64,000 nucleotides of DNA, from NCBI GenBank assembly GCA_030278955.1, contig JAOANR010000014.1, positions 18,478,068-18,542,067 of the forward strand, given 5' to 3'. The number at the start of each line of letters is the position of its first letter. Within the stretch, counting starts at the first letter, position 1. The notes below the pieces were generated by a model. It did not search any database. It was not told where the DNA came from and worked only from the letters and a program-made list of their open reading frames with translations. Positions 39,692 through 49,399 of the stretch are shown here, piece by piece. The position numbers were made by a program, and so were the translations under genes. The DNA is from Hygrophila difformis (lineage: Eukaryota > Streptophyta > Magnoliopsida > Lamiales > Acanthaceae).

Positions 39692-40426
39692 ATGAGTAAC
39701 CATAATCATAATGATCATATATTAAACTATCATATGTCAAGATTAAGATTAAATACTTCAGAACAACTATACCCAGAATATATTCCAACGGCAAGATATC
39801 CTTTAGATGAAAATCAAGAAATAGATTATCCACTAAGTACGATTAATCCACTCGATACTGAAAACTATATAATAAATAGAAATGATGAATATGCACAAAA
39901 TAACACCGAGAGCTTAATGATACAAGCAAGAATTGAAAGAACATTTCTAAACAGAATAAGAGGATTAGAACAACAAATAAGACCACTTACAGATATAAGA
40001 ACCAACGATAATCGTAGATTCTTAACACCCACATTTAATCCTGATCATGAAATAAGTCAAAGAGAAATAGAAAATATGGATCAACAAATAGAAGAAAGAA
40101 AAACATACATAGACAGAAGAAGAAGAAGATTAAATAGATTACAAAACGATGAAGAATTTGGAATAAGACTAGGAAATAGAGGAAAAAGATTACTTTGGAT
40201 AGGAAACTATATAATTGAAACGGAAGAATATAATGGTAATTTAATACAATTTATATCAAAAAGAGATGAAGAACAAGAGTTAGTATTACAAGTCAAATTA
40301 TCTATAATCAACAATGAAATTACAACTTACAGAATGTTTCCAGGATATATAATACACAACACCATGTTTACTAGAGCACCTTCACCCGAAATTTCAGATC
40401 AAGAATCAAATTATAGTGAAGACTAA
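39692..40426 (+). CDS. Viral ORF of unknown function (244 aa)
   Basis: This is the first large frame after the primer site, and the ATG at 39692 is the first in frame. The product is rich in Asn, Arg and Glu. A charged helical stretch (about residues 120-160, with RRRRRLNRLQ) could form a coiled coil or bind nucleic acid. No domain is recognised. It is intact, with no stop or frame break. Confidence 0.6.
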   Translation: MSNHNHNDHILNYHMSRLRLNTSEQLYPEYIPTARYPLDENQEIDYPLSTINPLDTENYIINRNDEYAQNNTESLMIQARIERTFLNRIRGLEQQIRPLTDIRTNDNRRFLTPTFNPDHEISQREIENMDQQIEERKTYIDRRRRRLNRLQNDEEFGIRLGNRGKRLLWIGNYIIETEEYNGNLIQFISKRDEEQELVLQVKLSIINNEITTYRMFPGYIIHNTMFTRAPSPEISDQESNYSED

Positions 40427-40430
40427 TAAG

Positions 40431-40757
40431 ATGCCAGGAATAAAGTTAGAGAATGAAACAATAGAAAGACTGACTAATAAAATTCATGAAATAGAAAGTC
40501 AACCACAAGATATAAGTACCATAATAATGAAACAAAAACTATTAAGAATAAAATTCAAGATTTCTAAAATGATAGATGAAATAGAAGCATATGTAATTGT
40601 ACAAAAACACATAGATCCAGAAAAAGAAGAATCGGAGTTAATAAAAGAATGGTATTTAAATGAATTAGAAATAATAGAAATAGAAGAATTAGAAAGGGAA
40701 ACTGAAATAGATGAAGTAAACAACTTCATTAGAAATATAAGAAATATTAGAAGATGA
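40431..40757 (+). CDS. Small viral ORF, Glu/Ile-rich, likely coiled coil (108 aa)
   Basis: The ATG at 40431 follows the stop of the previous frame by four bases. The sequence is dominated by Ile, Glu and Lys with heptad-like spacing, so a helical coiled coil is likely. Size and position resemble the small structural or virion-associated frames between the first ORF and the coat protein in caulimoviruses. That role is inference. Confidence 0.55.
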   Translation: MPGIKLENETIERLTNKIHEIESQPQDISTIIMKQKLLRIKFKISKMIDEIEAYVIVQKHIDPEKEESELIKEWYLNELEIIEIEELERETEIDEVNNFIRNIRNIRR

Positions 40758-41011
40758 GCTATCTAGAAGATTTAGAAACAATAAAAGATGGAATTGAACT
40801 AATAAAAGAACTAATGATAAGTCTAGATACAAGACTCTACAATATCGAGAGATACATAGACAAAACAATAATTAAAACTCCACAAAAGCAAGTAGAACTA
40901 GAAAAGTCACTCCCATTACCGAAATGGGAAAAGACACCAGAACCAGGAAGTCTAGATCATAGAGTAATGATGAAAGAAATAGAAAAAATTAAACAAACAA
41001 AACAAAATTAG
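40754..41011 (+). CDS. Small viral ORF, possible virion-associated-protein-like (85 aa)
   Basis: It overlaps the previous stop by ATGA. The N-terminal half is helical (LEDLETIKDGIELIKELM) and the C-terminal half is Pro/Lys-rich (PLPKWEKTPEPGS). An N-terminal coiled coil plus a basic tail is the layout of caulimovirus virion-associated proteins. The match is by layout only. A further 90 bp of Lys/Glu-coding-like sequence runs on to the coat protein start. Confidence 0.45.
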   Translation: MSYLEDLETIKDGIELIKELMISLDTRLYNIERYIDKTIIKTPQKQVELEKSLPLPKWEKTPEPGSLDHRVMMKEIEKIKQTKQN

Positions 41012-41104
41012 AATCCTGATAGAAAAAGTAGAAAAATTAAAAAAGATAAACGAAGAACTAAAGGAAGATAAATTAGAAAGTAGAGAAAATAAAGAAGAAA
41101 CAGA

Positions 41105-42574
41105 ATGAATACAAGTATAGAAGACTTAATAAATGAATTAAGTAGTGATTTAGAACGACTAAATTTAGAACCAATATATACAGGAACATTTTCAGAAACA
41201 GAATTAGAAACTAATGAAAGCGATTTAGAAGAACAACATAAAGTCTTTATGAATAATCATAGATTATATTTACCATCATCAGAAGTAGTTGAAGAAAGTA
41301 GCACTACCTTGCCAAGAGAAGGTGTAACAGGAACTATACCAATGGAAGTAGATCAAACCACAAATAGACAAAATGTAGACAATTATCAAATTAGATTACA
41401 AAATTTACCTTCAAGAAATTTTCCAATAAGAAAAACAACCTCTAAAAAAGAAATTTGGAAATACAATGAAGATTTTGAGCTAAAAGAAACAAGAATAGGA
41501 AATGTGAGACCAGGAGATGCAATATTCCTAAACCTGGATTGTCTTAAACAGCCAAGTCTAGAACTAGAAAAATGGAAACAGATAATAAGAATACATTTAA
41601 TGTCAGAAGAAAGTACGTCAAGAGCAAAAACATTAAAAATATGGAATTTAGTCCAAGGAAATGTGGCACAATTCCTTGCAGGAATTTCCTCAAATACAAA
41701 ACAAACTTATATGAATACAATTACTCAAGGATTTGGACAAGATGTAAACACAGGAATAGAGGAATTTATCAATATCATACAAGAAGAATTCCTAGGAGTA
41801 CAGAGCTTAGATAATAATGCTATAATAGAAGAACGAGATCAAGCGTTACTAAGATTAAATAAAATAAGACTAAGAGAGTTATGCTTTTTTGATCAATTCT
41901 CTGAACAATTTAAAAGTTACTATTATACAGCTTATACAAGCTCACAAAATAATGAACACACCATGAACTCTATATTTTCAAAACTACCATCACCATGGGA
42001 TGAATATATGTGGAAAACATGGATTCAAAATAAAAATGACTATCCGAATAATTTAGGAAGCCGAATAAGATTAATAAGACAGGTAATAACTGAGTTATGT
42101 TACCAAAGAAAAATATTAGACCACACTAAAATATATAATAAAGCTGCTGATTTATGTTGTCAAGAAAATGCAGAAAATTTTGAATGGGGAAAAAATAAAT
42201 CATATAGAAAAAATAAGAGATTTAAAAAATTTAAACCAATAAAAAGAAAATTTAAGAAAGGAAAAAGATTTAAAATCTTTAATGAGAAAAAATTCTTTAA
42301 GCCAAAATTTGGAAGAAAATATTATAAAAGAAGAAATGATAAAAGACAAAATAAAAAGAATCCAACCACATGTAAATGTTATAACTGTGGAGAAATAGGA
42401 CACTTTGCAAGTGATTGTACAAAACCAAAGAAAAAACAAGTAAGATTTATGGAATATGATATTATAGATGAACAAATATTCAAAGAAATAGAATCAGATC
42501 TAGAAAGTATAAGTGAACCAGAATCAGGAGATGAGATATATGAAGTAAAATTCTCTGAAATAGAAAATGAATAA
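41105..42574 (+). CDS. Caulimovirid coat protein (489 aa)
   Basis: The N-terminus is acidic (about residues 1-90) and the middle is the capsid core. A strongly basic stretch (about residues 365-420, Lys/Arg/Phe repeats) follows, then a CCHC zinc knuckle, CYNCGEIGHFASDC, at residues 425-438, and an acidic tail. This is the family pattern for a coat protein that binds viral RNA and DNA. The frame is intact. It overlaps the start of the movement protein by eight bases. Confidence 0.88.
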   Translation: MNTSIEDLINELSSDLERLNLEPIYTGTFSETELETNESDLEEQHKVFMNNHRLYLPSSEVVEESSTTLPREGVTGTIPMEVDQTTNRQNVDNYQIRLQNLPSRNFPIRKTTSKKEIWKYNEDFELKETRIGNVRPGDAIFLNLDCLKQPSLELEKWKQIIRIHLMSEESTSRAKTLKIWNLVQGNVAQFLAGISSNTKQTYMNTITQGFGQDVNTGIEEFINIIQEEFLGVQSLDNNAIIEERDQALLRLNKIRLRELCFFDQFSEQFKSYYYTAYTSSQNNEHTMNSIFSKLPSPWDEYMWKTWIQNKNDYPNNLGSRIRLIRQVITELCYQRKILDHTKIYNKAADLCCQENAENFEWGKNKSYRKNKRFKKFKPIKRKFKKGKRFKIFNEKKFFKPKFGRKYYKRRNDKRQNKKNPTTCKCYNCGEIGHFASDCTKPKKKQVRFMEYDIIDEQIFKEIESDLESISEPESGDEIYEVKFSEIENE

Positions 42575-43943
42575 AGATAAAGAAATAATCACAGAAGAAC
42601 AAGAGGAAACAAAAGAAATAGAATATGTAGAACAATATGAAGGACAAAGAGGATATGCAATAAAAGCTATCTTAAGTCCAGAACAAATTAATAAAATACA
42701 AGGATTAGATCTAAAACATGGATTCAAGCATACAAATTTTAATATACTATCAAGAACATTCTCAAGAAATAATATAGTAATTCATGAATATCATGAACTA
42801 GAAAAAACGGTAGATGTATGTAACACTAATACTACTCTAAAACTACACCTTTTAACAAAAGATATAATAAATAAAGGACTAGAAAAATTAAGTAGAAAGA
42901 AAACAGAGAAAATACAATACGTACATTTAGCAGGAGTAAAGATTCTAATAAAATCTTTATTTAGAAGTGGAATAGACTTACCAGTAACAATAAGCCTACA
43001 TGATTCAAGATTATTAAATCCACAAGACTCACATTTAGGAACTATTAATGGAAACCTAATTTACCAAAAACTACTATTTACATGTTACCCAAACTATTGT
43101 GTATCTTTACAAGATCAAAATATAGACGAAACATTAACCCTATACATAAAAGTACATAGGAATGATGTAATGAAAAATGAAAGTAAAATATTTACAGTAC
43201 ATTATAGTGCTTTTTATAGCTACCTAAATAGCAATAGACTAAAACCTTATGATGATAAAAAGACAATAGAAATACACGAAGCATGTAGAGACACAATAGC
43301 AGATCTAATATTACCAGAATTGAATAATCCAACTTTACAAGATGATTGGATAATTGATCTTGCAGACAAGAAAAATACAATAGAAATTGGAAAACCATTA
43401 GAAAATAGGAGACCACAATTATCCTATGTAGGAAGAACAATGAGTAGCAGAAAAAGTATAGATTATAGCCCAAGAACAAATCTAATACTTGATCAACCAA
43501 GACATAGTATTGATATCCCATACGAAAAGAGTAAACAAAAAGCCCAAACATGGAGAATTAATATAGAATATTATAATGGCACAAACTGGATAAAAGGACC
43601 AAATATATTAGTAGACACCGGAGCTGGTAAGAATCATATAGGAAAAACTTGTATAAACGGATTAACAAAGCATATAGGAACAGAATATAGATATACTACT
43701 TTTGAAGGAGAAGTAAAAAGAGTAAATGAAATAGTAATAGTACCAATAAAACTAGGTACAGACTTAATAGAAGAAGTAAAACGTTATGTAGCAGAAGAAG
43801 AAGGAACATCTAGTAGCACTTATCATGTCTTGTTAGGCAATGAGTTTTTAGACTCGTTAAACAAATATACGATAACAGGAGAAATTTTTAGTGGAAAAAC
43901 AAAAAATGGAAAAGCTTTCGTAATAGGAAAAGCATATATATGA
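42567..43943 (+). CDS. Movement protein (30K type) fused to a retropepsin-like domain (458 aa)
   Basis: Residues about 95-230 match the 30K movement-protein core of caulimovirids: AGVKILIKSLFRSGIDLP, the LHDSRLL motif, then GNLIYQKLLFTCYP. Such proteins form tubules through plasmodesmata. The C-terminal third (about residues 320-458) is unexpected. It has LVDTGAG with the Asp at 350, and VLLGNEF at 421-427, the two hallmarks of a retropepsin fold. The next frame has its own DTGA protease. Whether this second domain is active cannot be told: the residues after DTGA (GKNHIG) differ from the usual A-x-x-x-hydrophobic run. The frame is intact and ends in an ATGA overlap with the polymerase frame. 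Confidence 0.82.
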   Translation: MNKDKEIITEEQEETKEIEYVEQYEGQRGYAIKAILSPEQINKIQGLDLKHGFKHTNFNILSRTFSRNNIVIHEYHELEKTVDVCNTNTTLKLHLLTKDIINKGLEKLSRKKTEKIQYVHLAGVKILIKSLFRSGIDLPVTISLHDSRLLNPQDSHLGTINGNLIYQKLLFTCYPNYCVSLQDQNIDETLTLYIKVHRNDVMKNESKIFTVHYSAFYSYLNSNRLKPYDDKKTIEIHEACRDTIADLILPELNNPTLQDDWIIDLADKKNTIEIGKPLENRRPQLSYVGRTMSSRKSIDYSPRTNLILDQPRHSIDIPYEKSKQKAQTWRINIEYYNGTNWIKGPNILVDTGAGKNHIGKTCINGLTKHIGTEYRYTTFEGEVKRVNEIVIVPIKLGTDLIEEVKRYVAEEEGTSSSTYHVLLGNEFLDSLNKYTITGEIFSGKTKNGKAFVIGKAYI

Positions 43944-45860
43944 AAGAAATTAGATTTCCAACAACAGTATACCTAGAGTTAACTATACTACAAACAAATA
44001 TAACAACATGTGCTATACTAGATACAGGAGCAGAAATCACATTAATACAAGAACATTTAATAAAATAATGGGAAGTAAATAAAAGACCAATAGAAGTACA
44101 TGGAGCTACTGGACATAGTCTAATTATTAATAAAATAGCTAAAGATGTTCAAATAATTTTAGGTAATAAAATATTTACGATACAAGAAGTATATGTTAGC
44201 CCAGTAAAAACAATTGATGTATTATTAGGGACAGATTTTACAAGTTTATTTCAAAGCTTTAGAGTAGATAGATATAATATTCAACTTAGATCAGCATGTA
44301 ACCACTATATTACTATTCCGAGAATAAGGAAACCATACAGAGTGCTTCAGAAACGTGGTGAAAAAGGAGAGATCATAAAACAACTAATTACTTATTACAT
44401 AAAATTTAAAATTCACAAATTAAAAAACAAGTACTAATTCAAAAGCCAGAAGATTTTGATAAATATGAACTTCATGAGACAATAAAATACATCTCTGAAA
44501 ACTATGGAGAAAATCCAATTGAAAAATGGAATCTTAATAAAATATATGCAGAATTAAAAATGAAAAACGACGATATAATAATAAGAACTCAACCTATGAT
44601 GCATAATCAAGAAGATATTGAAGAACTTCGTAAACAAATAAATGAATTGTTAGAATTAGATCTTATTCAAGAATCTATAGCAGAACATAATAGTCAGGCT
44701 TTCTTGGTTAGAAATCGTAGTGAACAAATAAGAAAGAAACCAAGATTAGTAATAAATTACAAAGAACTAAACAAAAACATGATATTTGATGGATACTTTC
44801 TACCTAACAAAGAAAATCTAATAGGATTAGCTATAGGAAGAACTATCTATTCAAAATTTGATTGTAAAAATGGATTTTGGCAAATTAAAATGCATCAGAT
44901 AGTATAAAATATACAGCCTTTAGTACACCACAAGGACACTATGAATGGAAAGTTATGCCGTTCGGAATAAAAAATGGACCACAAATATTTCAAAGAAAAA
45001 TGGATAAAACATTTAAAAAATTTAGTAACTTTATATTTGTATACGTAGATGATATACTAATAGCCTCAAACACTATAGAAGAACATAAAAAACACTTGGA
45101 TATATTTGCAAAACTTTGTAAAGATCATGGATTAATTTTATCAGAAAAGAAAGCAGAAATATTCAAAGATGAAATAGAATTTTTGGGTCTAATATTAAAC
45201 AAACTTGGAATTAAAATGCAACCACACATAAGTACAAAACTTGTTAAAATGCCTGATGAACTTAGAAATAAATTAAACATACAAAGATTTCTTGGAATTC
45301 TAAATTATGCAGAAGGATTTATTTCAAATTTAGCAAAAAAGACAAATGATCTAAGAAAATTAATCAGAAAAAATAATAAAATAGGATGGAATGATCAACA
45401 TACTGAAATTGTCAAACAATTGAAAGAAGAATGCTCCAAACTACCACCGTTAAGATTACCCGACGAAAAAAATAATTTAATAGTACAAACCGATAGCTCC
45501 GACTACCATTGGGCAGGATTACTAAAAACCGATACTGGTGAAATTTGTAGATATGCATCCGGAACATTACAAGGAGCAGCTATAAACTATAGTACAAATG
45601 AAAAAGAATTACTTGCAGTAATTAAATCGATAGATAAATTTTCATTTTGGTTATTAAGTAGAAAGTTTAAAGTATTAACTGACAATACACAAGTAAAACC
45701 TTTAATTTATAATAAAGTTCCAAATAAACCCCAATATAGAAGAATAATAAGATATCAGACTTTTCTGTCAATGTACGACTTTACTGTTGAATATATTAAA
45801 GGGACTGAAAATTATCTAGCTGATTTTTTGAGCAGGAACCCTGAATATGGAGAACAATGA
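43940..45860 (+). pseudogene. Protease / reverse transcriptase / RNase H, interrupted
   Basis: The frame starts at the ATG overlapping the movement protein stop. The aspartic protease has DTGA at residues 28-31 and VLLGTDF near residue 94. A stop codon interrupts the protease at 44066-44068, frame breaks fall at about 44410-44440 and at about 44900-44955. The RT part shows the family order, with RLVINYKELNKN, DGYFLPNKENL, MPFGIKNGPQIFQRKM and the catalytic YVDDILIAS. RNase H follows with TDSSDYHWAG, NEKELLA and LTDNTQ. The three lesions make the enzyme inactive as it stands. Confidence 0.9.
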
Positions 45861-46935
45861 ACAATGGGATGATGCTGGTCTGACTGACCACATTTACAAT
45901 GAAATAGATCGACTACAAAAACTGCTCCAGTCGACTATGGACAGACAACTAAAACTACAACAATTGATTGTTGGGAGCTTTATGGACGAACATAAGACTA
46001 TCAATGACGATATATATGAATGTAACAAATGTTTGCAGGGATTACTAACTACTATGGAAGAATACTTTTATACCCCTGAAGAACTAAATACTGGTGTTTC
46101 AAACCAGGAATGGAAAGCTAATCCTGTTCCAAAAGAGGACAAACAAGCAAAACAATCTGGGGAAGCAAGACCTTCGACCTCGTCGAAAAACATTGCAGAA
46201 ACTAAGAAGTATTTTTGCGACAATATTCCTCAACCAACACCCATTAGCCCTGAAACAAGAAACTTTTTAGCAGAATACCATACCCTGAGCAGCTACATAT
46301 ACTCTTTACCCAGACAAGAAACATCATTCTACACTGAATTCACCAAATCCCTACATCCACAAGTAACTATTTTACCAGGCTGCGACCCAAACTTTGTTTC
46401 GAACTGTTTCAAATTCGGCTTTATCAGAACTATTTTCCTGTCCCCTTTACGAACCGAAATATCCAAATTACCTGTATTAGTTGAAGCTCTAAACATAAGA
46501 CCAAAAACCCAGAAACTGAAAATATTTTCTATTAGTCCAGAAGTCAAACACTCTTCCTACCATCTTGCTATTGCAGAAGAAATTACTAAACCAGAAAGTT
46601 ATCCTCAAGACTATGGAACTCCCAAAACAGAAATCTTCAATGACAAATACATCCACTTCAAAAGAGCAATGGGAATACGTGCCGTCCATGAACAGATGAA
46701 AAGACTATACAACCAAGGAGCAGGAATCTTTTTTGGAAATGAAGAAATCGTAATGATTGAACAATTGAACACTCCAGGATTCAGATCAGGAAACTTAGCA
46801 GGACTAATTCAGAAATTTGACACATACAATTTTGAATGCTCAGAAGAAGTCAAGAATATCTGGAAGAAAGCTGTAGAAAAATCCACCACAAGTCTGAAAA
46901 CAAGAACATTTCTTCGGAAAGAGACAACGAAGTGA
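45847..46935 (+). CDS. TAV-position ORF, putative inclusion body/transactivator protein (362 aa)
   Basis: It overlaps the end of RNase H by 14 bases and lies just before the promoter, the place of the transactivator/viroplasmin in caulimoviruses and relatives. The N-terminal 90 residues are helical and acidic. A Ser/Lys-rich linker follows (about residues 95-120), then a folded region with FYTEFTKSLHPQVTILPGC. Base composition is less AT-rich than in the upstream frames. Motif similarity to known transactivators is weak by eye, so the call is mainly positional. The frame is intact. Confidence 0.6.
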   Translation: MENNEQWDDAGLTDHIYNEIDRLQKLLQSTMDRQLKLQQLIVGSFMDEHKTINDDIYECNKCLQGLLTTMEEYFYTPEELNTGVSNQEWKANPVPKEDKQAKQSGEARPSTSSKNIAETKKYFCDNIPQPTPISPETRNFLAEYHTLSSYIYSLPRQETSFYTEFTKSLHPQVTILPGCDPNFVSNCFKFGFIRTIFLSPLRTEISKLPVLVEALNIRPKTQKLKIFSISPEVKHSSYHLAIAEEITKPESYPQDYGTPKTEIFNDKYIHFKRAMGIRAVHEQMKRLYNQGAGIFFGNEEIVMIEQLNTPGFRSGNLAGLIQKFDTYNFECSEEVKNIWKKAVEKSTTSLKTRTFLRKETTK

Positions 46936-47260
46936 AGTAAGCAGTGACGACCAAGAGGACCAATGTAGCACTAAGAAGAGAATAATGCAGCAAGACGTAT
47001 GCCATGACGAAAGAACACAAGCAAACAAAAAAGAAAATTAATAAACAAGTGAATTATTGAAGACAATAATGCATAGCCACCGGATGAATTATTACAAGAA
47101 GACAGCTCAAAATGCATGATTAAAGAAGAAAGTGACAGCCACCGAACATCAATAATAGAGAAGAAAAGAAGGGAGAAGATGATGCCACGTATCTCAATTC
47201 AGGACCATTAGATCTTCAGAACCCCATCTATAAAAGGAGGCAAAGCTTATGAAGAAGGCA
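46936..47260 (+). promoter_or_regulatory. Caulimovirid full-length transcript promoter
   Basis: TATAAAA at 47229-47235 should direct initiation near 47260. Upstream are TGACG motifs at 46945 and 47005 (as-1-like elements bound by TGA factors), a CACGT core at 47186 and two agccaccg words near 47075 and 47138. The arrangement matches the 35S-type promoters of the family. It lies 12 kb upstream of kinase gene 3. Confidence 0.75.
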
Positions 47261-47364
47261 GAAGTGAAGATACCTACCATAGTATTTCTTTCTCTTGCAT
47301 TTCTTTGTAATCTTTAGTTCTCTCTGAAAATGATGTAAAACTATGAGTAATTTTAAAAGCTTTC

Positions 47365-47370
47365 AATAAA
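47365..47370 (+). terminator. Viral polyadenylation signal
   Basis: AATAAA about 105 bases after the predicted start site. Caulimovirids place their poly(A) signal inside the leader in this way, giving terminally redundant transcripts. Confidence 0.65.
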
Positions 47371-47950
47371 AGATGATCGGCTAAGTACAATAGCATGATC
47401 ATTCCAGTAAATATCTTCGAGTACATTTTTCTAAGAGTCTACCAAAATTCTAAATATATGTGAGTGAGTGAAACATATTGTGAGAGTCATGTCATCGATA
47501 CAGTGATTTCCGAGAGGTCGTGCATACCGGAGTAAGGCAGGAGGCCTGAAAGAAGGATAGCAGACGAGGAAAGAAGGTTACTCGTTGAAGGACTCGATCA
47601 GAAGTTTCAACCACAAAGCTTATACTACGGAAGCGAGGTAGACCCAGAAACTTTACTTTGAATGATAAATACTGTGAATGATCATGGCATATATTTCAAA
47701 TAATCACATCCTCTAAGATCATAATTATAATCATAATATTCTGAAAACCGTAGAAAACACCACAATCATTTTAGAAAACACCTGTCTTTGACTGATTGCA
47801 CACCAGAATGCACACTATGCAGAATTACTATATGAAGGATAAAACTGTCATTAAGAAAATACTAGGGAGCAAACAAGGATAACTTTTAAGCTAGGGAGGA
47901 ATCTTGAATAAAGATTGGTCAAGGGGATTAAACTTACATTATCCCCTTTT
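47371..47950 (+). other. Viral leader segment (5' part)
   Basis: A non-coding run with several short ATG frames and GC-richer words (tgcataccggagtaaggcag) follows the poly(A) signal. It should be the start of the structured leader whose other part lies at 39030-39659. The point where it stops being viral is not sharp. Confidence 0.5.
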
Positions 47951-48902
47951 TTTAGTGAATTAGCAATATCCACATGATACATTGGACTCAATGCTAATTC
48001 TCCGAGGATTTGTGGGAGTTTTTTTTTTATACAAAAGGTTCAAACTCGAAACCTTGTTTTAGTGACTAGATCTTCAATTTATTCAAATCAATATTATATT
48101 ATTCATATATAATATAAATTAATAATAAATACTACATCCGTTCTATTACAAATGTTATGTTATTGTTGGATATGAGAATTAAGGTATAGTTGATTTGTGA
48201 GCAGAGGAAAAAATTATTTCTATTTACAGAAAAAAAAAACATTTGTGATTGTACATAAAAAAATAGTAAGTAGGACATTTCAGTTGGAAAGAGAGAGTAA
48301 TAAATAAAATGGGAAAATGGAGAATAAAGATTTTTCATTTAAAAAAAATGGAGAATAATGAGAAAGTGGTTGCGGGAGGGAGAAGAAAAACGGAGGAAAG
48401 GAAAATAAAGAGGGGATGAGGTTGACTTTCCATTATCCATCGCTATTCGCTATGGCCTATGAGTAGGGGTGGGAATAGTCTTTTTCAAACCAGATGGCGG
48501 ATGGAATTTTAGGATCCCTCGTCGGGCAAATACTTTTATGCATACCTCTTCTCGTTAATCTACACCATACTCTATTCTGATAAGACTAGTAAATAATTCA
48601 TCGAGACTCGACGGGCATAATTATATATTTTATATAATATATGTACTATTATTGCATAAAATAATAAAAGTATAATGGCTTGAGTTTTCACCTAAAGCGA
48701 GCCAAATTCCATTCAAAAAGTGCTCCCACCGGTGGACACTAATGAAAATTACTGTCAATTCTCTCTCTCTCCCTCTCTCGCATATTTGGCTCATCAATTT
48801 TTCGATTATATTTCGAGTAATAAAAAATGTGTAATGATTTTATATATATTTGAAAGAGGATGTATATGATAATATAATTTAACTATTTGTAAAACTAACT
48901 AA
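47951..48902. other. Intergenic AT-rich stretch
   Basis: No gene was found. A tRNA-like B-box word (ggtttcgagtttgaacc on the minus strand, near 48030-48050) hints at a decayed SINE. A ctctctct run lies at 48762-48780. Confidence 0.4.
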
Positions 48903-49293
48903 GAGGGTGTTTGGATGTGCGTTTTAAAAAGTGCTGCAACGTTTAGAAAACGGATAATCAAATCATTGTTGTAACAAAACGTGCTGTAGAAAATTAAGTG
49001 TTTGGATGAGCTTATGCTGTTTCAAATCGCAATAATCAGATAATCATTAAAAAGTGTTTGGATTTGCGTTTTTCATGACCTCAAAGGCAACAATATAGTA
49101 AAATCTATTTTTGGTTAAACGCAATTTTCTTGCAGCACCAAAATTTAGCTGCAAGAAAATAGTTTTTCATTCCCTTAAAACGCAAACAATAAATTATTGG
49201 GAATTAGTACACAAACAGGATTAACTGATTATTTGTGTTTTGCAAACGCAATAATCAGAGAATCTGTCCCAAAACACACAAACAAACACCCTC
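48903..49293. mobile_element. Tourist/PIF-type MITE (391 bp)
   Basis: The ends are GAGGGTGTTTGG and CAAACACCCTC, flanked by TAA on both sides (48900-48902 and 49294-49296). TAA/TTA duplication and such ends are typical of PIF/Harbinger MITEs. It is non-coding. Confidence 0.88.
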
Positions 49294-49399
49294 TAAGAAA
49301 TCATATTATATTATTTTCTTTAGCTTCTGTGGCTTATCCAGTACAAACCTAAAAATCAATAAAAATAATTATTAAAACAATATTTTTATTTGATTTGAA

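Larger units (their letters stand above)
39030..47950 (+). mobile_element. Endogenous pararetrovirus (Caulimoviridae), near full-length monomer
   Basis: About 8.9 kb of AT-rich DNA carries closely packed plus-strand frames that touch or overlap (ATGA junctions at 40754 and 43940; overlaps at 42567 and 45847). In order these are small frames, coat protein, movement protein, protease-RT-RNase H and a TAV-position frame. A promoter, polyadenylation signal and leader follow, and a tRNA-Met primer site lies at 39660. The copy is opened in the leader, so the leader is split between the two ends. The outer borders are approximate. No integrase is present, as expected for the family, so entry was probably by host end joining. 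Only the polymerase frame is visibly broken. The lineage within the family cannot be named from sequence alone. Confidence 0.9.
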
